From DASZCR01 sp035942915 (lineage in GTDB: Bacteria; Acidobacteriota; Blastocatellia; Pyrinomonadales; Pyrinomonadaceae): 6,117 nucleotides of DNA. The notes beneath the pieces are model-generated. The model made no database searches. It was not told where the DNA came from and saw only the letters and a program-made list of their open reading frames with translations. A program made the translations under genes and the position numbers. Location: the NCBI GenBank assembly GCA_035942915.1, contig DASZCR010000114.1, forward strand, positions 1 through 6,117, in the 5' to 3' direction. Positions 1-4,143 of this stretch are shown in pieces (position 1 is the first letter of the stretch; each line of letters opens with the position of its first letter).

Positions 1-420
1 GGACAGTTCCGTTCCCTGCGAGTTCTTCGTAATCGCGCCGACGGGGAAGACGTTGGCAAGCCCTGCGGCCTGCGCGCGCTCGATGATGAAACTCGTGACG
101 GCCGGGTTGTCGTTGACCGGGTCTGTGTTCGGCATGGCGCAGACGCTCGTCCAACCGCCCGCGACGGCCGCCGCCGCGCCCGATGCGATTGTCTCTTTAT
201 ATTCCTGTCCCGGCTCGCGCAGGTGCGTGTGCAGGTCTATGAAGCCGGGGGCGACGACAAGCCCTGTGGCGTCGAACAGTTCCGCGCCTTCGGGGCGCGC
301 CTCGCCGCGCCCAATCAGCGCCGCGACGCGTCCGTCTTCAATCAGTAAATCTTTGCCGGTGTTGATTCCCTGCGTGGGGTCTATCAGGTAGCCGTTGGCG
401 ATTAACAGTCTCATTCTCAT
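1..420 (-). CDS. pyrC: Dihydroorotase, type I (N-terminal 140 residues; 3' end beyond window)
   Basis: Dihydroorotase closes N-carbamoyl-L-aspartate to dihydroorotate, the third step of UMP synthesis, in the cytoplasm. Reading the minus strand from 420 gives an uninterrupted 140-codon frame to the window edge. It starts MRMRLLIANGYLIDP and has the amidohydrolase metal motif GFIDLHTHLREPG at residues 59-71 (His64 and His66 as metal ligands, Arg68 for substrate), MPNTDP at 97-101 (Asn98 for substrate) and GAITKNSQGTEL at 128-139. These are type I dihydroorotase signatures. The HxH pair is intact, which argues against the inactive PyrC' form known from Pseudomonas, but the later metal ligands and catalytic Asp lie outside the window. 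The ATG at 420 overlaps the pyrB stop (ATGA) and has no clear Shine-Dalgarno site, so translation is probably coupled to pyrB. An in-frame ATG at 414 is the alternative start. ATCase and this DHOase form complexes in some bacteria such as Aquifex. Confidence 0.95.
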   Translation of the reverse strand, partial: MRMRLLIANGYLIDPTQGINTGKDLLIEDGRVAALIGRGEARPEGAELFDATGLVVAPGFIDLHTHLREPGQEYKETIASGAAAAVAGGWTSVCAMPNTDPVNDNPAVTSFIIERAQAAGLANVFPVGAITKNSQGTELS

Positions 421-1502
421 TCGGCTTTGTGCGAACCGGCCGCCATCCCGGCGAGCGATTCAACTTGAGAAGCATTCTCCTGTCTGGTCTGTGCGGAGGC
501 TGCCTGTGGATTGGGAGAGGCCGAGAGCGCGGCCGTGCCACCGGCGAGCAGGTAGAGCACGGCCATGCGGACGGCAAGCCCGTTCGACACCTGGTCGAGG
601 ATGAGCGAGCGCGAGCCGTCGGCCACGTCAGAGGCGATTTCGATGCCGCGATTCATCGGGCCGGGGTGCATCACGATGGCATCGGGCGCGGCGGCCTCAA
701 GCCGTTTGAGATTCAGACCGAAGTGGACGGCGTACTCGCGCAAACTGGGGAAGAAAGCAGACTCCTGTCGCTCGCGCTGGATGCGCAAGACCATCACCAC
801 GTCTGCGCCCTCGATGGCCTCTTCGACCCGCCGCGCGATGCGTAGCGGGCCGCCCTCGACGACCGACGCAAACTCCGGCGGCGCGAGCGTCCCCGGCCCT
901 GCGAGCGCGACCTGCGCTCCGAGTTTCGTCAACAGGTGCGCGTTCGAGCGCGCGACGCGCGAGTGCAGGATGTCTCCGAGGATGGCGACGCGCAAGCCCT
1001 CGAAACCTCCTTTGTGCTGCCGGATGGTGAGCGCGTCGAGGAGCGCCTGCGTCGGATGCTCGTGCGAGCCGTCGCCCGCGTTGACGACTGAGGCGCGGCA
1101 GACGCGCGCCAGTTGATGCGGCGCTCCGGCCGACGGATGACGAATCACAATCAGGTCGGGAGCCATCGCTTCGAGGTTGCGCGCCGTGTCGATGAGCGTC
1201 TCGCCCTTCGTCACGCTCGAAGACGAGGAACTGACGTTGACGACATCGGCCGACAGACGTTTACCGGCTATCTCGAAGGAGGTGCGCGTGCGTGTCGAAG
1301 GCTCGAAGAAGAGGTTGATGATGGTGCGGCCGCGCAGGGCAGGAACTTTCTTAATCTCGCGCGAAGAGATTTCGCGGAAAGACTCGGCCGTGTCGAGCAC
1401 GTGCGTAATCTCTGCGGCGGATAGCTCGCGGATGCCCAGCAGATGCTTTTTCGTGAGTCCGGTTTTCATCAATGGAAACTGACCGACCACCTCTCTCTGC
1501 AT
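417..1502 (-). CDS. pyrB: Aspartate carbamoyltransferase catalytic subunit
   Basis: PyrB joins carbamoyl phosphate and aspartate to give carbamoyl-aspartate, the committed step of pyrimidine synthesis. The 361-residue frame contains the carbamoyl-phosphate site FFEPSTRTRTSFE (65-77), the Ser-rich 80s loop with Lys99 (SSSSSSVTKGET), EHPTQALLDAL (148-158, catalytic His149), the aspartate-domain segment GDILHSRVARSN (176-187), LRIQRERQE (239-247) and HPGPMNRGIEI (279-289), the last typical of Bacillus-type rather than E. coli-type enzymes. No pyrI is visible. The first ATG (1502) directly follows the U-run of a hairpin and has no ribosome site. Family homology begins near MKTGLTKKHLLGIREL, so the ATG at 1469 (residue 12, giving 350 residues) is a serious alternative and I could not settle it; the outer limit is given. 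Residues 323-361 form an Ala/Ser/Gln-rich tail beyond the usual family end. The stop overlaps the pyrC start. Confidence 0.97.
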   Translation of the reverse strand: MQREVVGQFPLMKTGLTKKHLLGIRELSAAEITHVLDTAESFREISSREIKKVPALRGRTIINLFFEPSTRTRTSFEIAGKRLSADVVNVSSSSSSVTKGETLIDTARNLEAMAPDLIVIRHPSAGAPHQLARVCRASVVNAGDGSHEHPTQALLDALTIRQHKGGFEGLRVAILGDILHSRVARSNAHLLTKLGAQVALAGPGTLAPPEFASVVEGGPLRIARRVEEAIEGADVVMVLRIQRERQESAFFPSLREYAVHFGLNLKRLEAAAPDAIVMHPGPMNRGIEIASDVADGSRSLILDQVSNGLAVRMAVLYLLAGGTAALSASPNPQAASAQTRQENASQVESLAGMAAGSHKAE

Positions 1503-1505
1503 ACG

Positions 1506-1528
1506 AAAAAGCGGCCATCGCTGGCCGC
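1506..1528 (-). terminator. Intrinsic terminator-like hairpin between pyrR and pyrB, candidate attenuator
   Basis: On the minus strand, two bases after the pyrR stop codon, the perfect 7-bp stem GCGGCCA/TGGCCGC encloses a GCGA tetraloop and is followed at once by five T. This is the form of a Rho-independent terminator, yet it lies inside the pyrR-pyrB gap of 28 bases with a pyrB ATG just three bases beyond the T-run. Since pyrB must be expressed, full termination is unlikely. Partial or regulated termination fits, as in PyrR-controlled operons of Bacillus where attenuators lie between pyr genes. The T-run is short, so efficiency is uncertain. Confidence 0.6.
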
Positions 1529-1530
1529 CG

Positions 1531-2097
1531 TCATCTGCCGTCTTCCGCCGGTCGCTCGACGATGGCGACGCCCTCCTCAGCGTCGAAATCTTCGAGCATG
1601 ACCTTGATTATCTCGCTCTTTTTCGTCGGCACGAACTTGCCGACGAAGTCCGCCTGAATCGGCAACTCCCTGTGCTCCTTGCCCCGGTCGATGAGGACGG
1701 CCAGTTGCACGCGACGCGGGCGGCCGAAGTCTATCAGTTGGTCGAGCGCGGCGCGGATGGTGCGCCCCGTGTAGAGCACGTCGTCAATCAAGAGGACGTT
1801 GCGCCCCTCGACATCGACGGGCAAGTCCGTGCGGTTGACGATGGGGTTGGCGCCGACGGTCGAGAGGTCGTCGCGGTAGAGCGTGATGTCGAGGATGCCG
1901 ACGGGCGGGCGTTCGCCTTCGAGGTCGGAGATTTTGTCTGCGAGACGGTTGGCGAGCGGCACGCCCCGGCGCTGGATGCCGACCAGATAGAGACTCCCCG
2001 CGCCGTGATTGTCCTCGACAATCTCGGAGGCCAGACGCGCCAGCGCACGGTTGATGCGCGGCCCATCCATGATGCGCGCTTTCTCGACGAATTCCAT
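1531..2097 (-). CDS. pyrR: PyrR, bifunctional pyr operon regulator / uracil phosphoribosyltransferase
   Basis: PyrR senses UMP against PRPP, binds pyr mRNA to lower expression, and often has uracil phosphoribosyltransferase activity. The predicted protein is about 188 residues, close to the 180 of Bacillus PyrR, and aligns along its whole length. The diagnostic PRPP-binding loop VLLIDDVLYTGRT lies at residues 101-113 from the chosen start, preceded by GILDITLYRDDLS and followed by DFGRPRRVQLAVLIDRG and HRELPIQADFVGK. There is a small insertion (KE) before HRELP compared with Bacillus. I chose the ATG at 2097 because homology starts there (MEFVEKARIMDGPRI); the frame also allows a GTG at 2115 that adds six residues. 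Neither start has a Shine-Dalgarno sequence, and a -10-like element sits 8 bases before the ATG, so a leaderless transcript is possible. It is the first gene of the pyrR-pyrB-pyrC operon. Confidence 0.95.
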   Translation of the reverse strand: MEFVEKARIMDGPRINRALARLASEIVEDNHGAGSLYLVGIQRRGVPLANRLADKISDLEGERPPVGILDITLYRDDLSTVGANPIVNRTDLPVDVEGRNVLLIDDVLYTGRTIRAALDQLIDFGRPRRVQLAVLIDRGKEHRELPIQADFVGKFVPTKKSEIIKVMLEDFDAEEGVAIVERPAEDGR

Positions 2098-2105
2098 CGG
2101 CGGCG

Positions 2106-2114
2106 ATACTAACA
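2106..2114 (-). promoter_or_regulatory. Putative extended -10 element of the pyr operon promoter
   Basis: The minus strand reads TGTTAGTAT, which matches an extended -10 (TGn plus a hexamer agreeing with TATAAT at four of six positions). It ends 8 bases before the pyrR ATG, so transcription would start at or next to the ATG. The segment 17-18 bases upstream is a poor -35 (TTCGTC or TTTCGT). The rest of the 2116-2186 gap shows no convincing PyrR-binding leader or terminator. This is inference from sequence alone. Confidence 0.3.
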
Positions 2115-2186
2115 CAGAGGTCGCCGCCGACGAAAGATGTCCTGTGTGTGCCTTGTAACTGGAAACCGGCCTAGAGATTTACGGCC

Positions 2187-3674
2187 TCAGACCGTGTACT
2201 TCTGAAAATTAGAGGGTCTCAAGCTGGGAATTGCTTTGAAGATTAGTTCAAGCCAGTCGTCCGTGGATTTGATGTTTGCGAAAAGCCCCTCGAACTGGAT
2301 ATGTTGCGGCAACATTTCCTGATAGTTGAGTTCGGGTTTGAGCATGATGGCCCGGCAGAGCTGAGGTAGAAAGAAGCCCATGATGAGACTGAGGGCTTGC
2401 GCGCCCGTTCCCCTGACGGCTAACTCGCCGTGGGTGGATAAATACGTCAGGGGTAGGTGCTTCTCAACGAAGCCGTCGTCTTCAATTACTTTCAGTCCGG
2501 CATCCAAATGCGCGGAAGGGTGCTGTAACCTCAGACGGCAGGCATCACGATGGGCGAGAAACTCCGGGTGTTTGAGTTGTGCTCCGAGTTTGAGGAACTG
2601 CTCCGGCTCCGGCCACCCCGTCTCACGACAGATGGCCTTTTGGAAGTGGTCGAGGTCATGTTCTAAATTCTCGACCCAACCGACTTTCGGCACGGCGTCG
2701 AGTGCGACCATGAATCGGCATCCCGGATGCAGGTCGAACCATGCTGCTCCCTTGGGGCGCAGGCGACCATAGATGATACCGAGCGGAACGAACATGGCGA
2801 GGTCACATAACGCGCGATAGGTGTTCAGCAACCGACCAAAGCCCTCACGCGAATCGGGTAGCTGAGACGCTAATTTCATGTTCGTCAGTAGCCACAGCAT
2901 GAGGTACGGGTGCCCCGTCGCTGAACGGTACAGGCGATACCAGGTATCCTCGTTGAACGATTCGCTAAGCTGCGCTAAGGACTCGATGATGTGTATTGCG
3001 CCGACGGGGTAGGTTTGCCTGTCCCCCCACTCTATGCGCGTGCACGCGTAGTTTTGCTCACCGCCCGTCCCGGTGTTGATGGGTTCTGGGAAGCGGCGCG
3101 GGGGCAAAGAAGGGTTGTCTTGAACTGGCTGCTCGAAGAGGGCGTCGTCATCATACAGATAACTGTCGCAATAACTCTCGACAGCGCGTAAGCTTGAGAG
3201 GAAATCACCTTCCAATGCCGCGCGCACGTTGGGGGTGTTGTTGCCTTCCAGAATGTTTTCCAGCCGTCCTGAATGCGCCCACGGGTTGACGTACTTTTTG
3301 ATTACGGCTTGGAGAAATTCGGGGTCTTTAACGCAGGTCTGTGCTCGCCCCTGAGAGGTCAGCAAGTCCTTCGCGAAGGCATAGACGGGATACTGTACCT
3401 TGTCCCTGAAGTAGTTCAAGACATCAATGCAATGACCGAGCACCTGATTCTGTTGCATGTTGTTGAGTTCATCCAGGAAAGCCCCGTAAGGTGTGAACAC
3501 GTGCAACAGGTAGTGCGAAAGCTCGTGCGCCGCGATGTCATAGCCGGAAGCGGAGTCGCTGATTCCCTCTAGCCAGATGGTGTTCAGCTTGTAGCTGTAC
3601 CAGTTGTTTTCGTGCGTGTAGCTTGGGCGGACGAGTGAAGGCCAATCGTCAACCGGTACGAGTTCGATGTTCAT
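2187..3674 (-). CDS. Uncharacterised protein with HELSH (HExxH) zinc-peptidase motif, partner of Trypco2
   Basis: I do not recognise a named family for this 495-residue protein. Near the N-terminus, AAHELSHYLLH (residues 48-58) has the HExxH form of zincin metallopeptidases, with His50 and His54 as expected zinc ligands and Glu51 as general base; the phrase resembles ImmA/IrrE-type HELGHxxLH. A third ligand is not certain: Glu69, His81 and Asp84 are candidates. A Pro-rich linker (about 181-205) separates this from a mostly helical C-terminal part beginning TYPVGAIHIIESLAQLSE, which I cannot assign. It has no signal peptide or clear membrane segment, so it is probably cytoplasmic. The start ATG at 3674 has GAGGT six bases upstream. 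It lies 19 bases after the Trypco2 gene and is very likely cotranscribed with it. GC is lower than in the flanking genes, suggesting transfer. Peptidase activity is inferred from one motif only. Confidence 0.85.
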   Translation of the reverse strand: MNIELVPVDDWPSLVRPSYTHENNWYSYKLNTIWLEGISDSASGYDIAAHELSHYLLHVFTPYGAFLDELNNMQQNQVLGHCIDVLNYFRDKVQYPVYAFAKDLLTSQGRAQTCVKDPEFLQAVIKKYVNPWAHSGRLENILEGNNTPNVRAALEGDFLSSLRAVESYCDSYLYDDDALFEQPVQDNPSLPPRRFPEPINTGTGGEQNYACTRIEWGDRQTYPVGAIHIIESLAQLSESFNEDTWYRLYRSATGHPYLMLWLLTNMKLASQLPDSREGFGRLLNTYRALCDLAMFVPLGIIYGRLRPKGAAWFDLHPGCRFMVALDAVPKVGWVENLEHDLDHFQKAICRETGWPEPEQFLKLGAQLKHPEFLAHRDACRLRLQHPSAHLDAGLKVIEDDGFVEKHLPLTYLSTHGELAVRGTGAQALSLIMGFFLPQLCRAIMLKPELNYQEMLPQHIQFEGLFANIKSTDDWLELIFKAIPSLRPSNFQKYTV

Positions 3675-3680
3675 CCGGCG

Positions 3681-3685
3681 ACCTC
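3681..3685 (-). promoter_or_regulatory. Shine-Dalgarno site of the HELSH-protein gene
   Basis: The minus strand has GAGGT with six bases before the ATG at 3674. It sits within the 19-base gap after the Trypco2 stop codon and supports both this start and separate translation initiation within one operon. Confidence 0.75.
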
Positions 3686-3693
3686 AACTCATT

Positions 3694-4041
3694 TTACTCA
3701 AGCGGCGAGATATCATCTGTCAGCGTCGGCGTGTGGCTTGAGTGCGCGCGCACTCCGAGCACCGTGGAGGTCTTTGCCTCTGCCGGGACTTCAAATTTGA
3801 GAATCACTTTCTGAACTTCCTGGCTGCTCGTCCCAAGGTCGCTGCCCAGTGATACGACCTTGAGATCGAACCCGGCTTTTTGAGAGTCATTCTCGACCAC
3901 CGTGAAATTGAGTTCTAGTTCCAGATTTGTCAAATGAAAGAGCGGCGGCTTCGCGTCCATAATGCGTGCCTGGTCAATCTGCTCAAGCTCGCTGCGAATC
4001 GCCGATACAAGCTCTTTCAAGTTAATGTTCATATTCGCCAT
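3694..4041 (-). CDS. Trypco2 (trypsin-co-occurring domain 2) protein
   Basis: This 115-residue protein matches the Trypco2 pattern as I know it: an N-terminal helix NLKELVSAIRSELEQ (7-21), then beta strands with LFHLTNLELELNFTVVE (34-50), a Lys-Ala-Gly-Phe turn leading into FDLKVVSLGSDLG (58-70) and a closing strand QKVILKFEVP (77-86). A short Ser/Thr-rich tail (about 89-115) follows. Trypco2 was described from computational work on bacterial conflict systems, where it co-occurs with trypsin-like peptidases; its biochemical role is not known to me. The ATG at 4041 is chosen because AGAGGT lies six bases upstream and homology starts there; an upstream TTG at 4077 would add twelve residues without support. 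The next gene encodes an HExxH protein, possibly a zinc peptidase replacing the usual trypsin. It could serve as an adaptor or regulator of that protein, which is inference. Confidence 0.8.
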   Translation of the reverse strand: MANMNINLKELVSAIRSELEQIDQARIMDAKPPLFHLTNLELELNFTVVENDSQKAGFDLKVVSLGSDLGTSSQEVQKVILKFEVPAEAKTSTVLGVRAHSSHTPTLTDDISPLE

Positions 4042-4047
4042 TTCGCT

Positions 4048-4053
4048 ACCTCT
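4048..4053 (-). promoter_or_regulatory. Shine-Dalgarno site that fixes the Trypco2 start
   Basis: AGAGGT on the minus strand ends six bases before the ATG at 4041. This is the strongest ribosome site in the window and excludes the TTG at 4077 as the likely start. The whole gap to the patatin-like gene (4042-4143) shows no clear terminator and no convincing promoter. Confidence 0.8.
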
Positions 4054-4143
4054 TGGCAGTAAGGCAGGGCATTGCAATCCTTAACAGCGTCGCACACGCC
4101 ACCTCTCACCGAAGTCTTACATTCTCTGCACGGGAGCTATCTT

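Noticed and set aside
53..391. Plus-strand open frame of 112 codons, and other long plus-strand frames opposite pyrB, pyrR and the patatin gene
   Set aside because: They lie antisense to clearly recognised genes, have Arg/Ala/Pro-rich compositions typical of antisense frames in GC-rich DNA, and lack family motifs and ribosome sites.
2164..2186. GGCC...GGCC short inverted repeat just after the HELSH gene, considered as a terminator
   Set aside because: The stem is only four base pairs with an 11-base loop and no T-run follows, so termination is not supported.
4042..4077. Twelve-residue N-terminal extension of the Trypco2 protein from a TTG at 4077
   Set aside because: The extension overlaps the strong AGAGGT ribosome site serving the ATG at 4041 and lies outside the domain match.
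4060..4083. Inverted repeat TAAGG...CCTTA enclosing the palindrome ATTGCAAT, upstream of the Trypco2 ribosome site, considered as an operator
   Set aside because: The arms are only five bases and the two elements are not centred on each other. Such short repeats are common by chance, though the location is suggestive.
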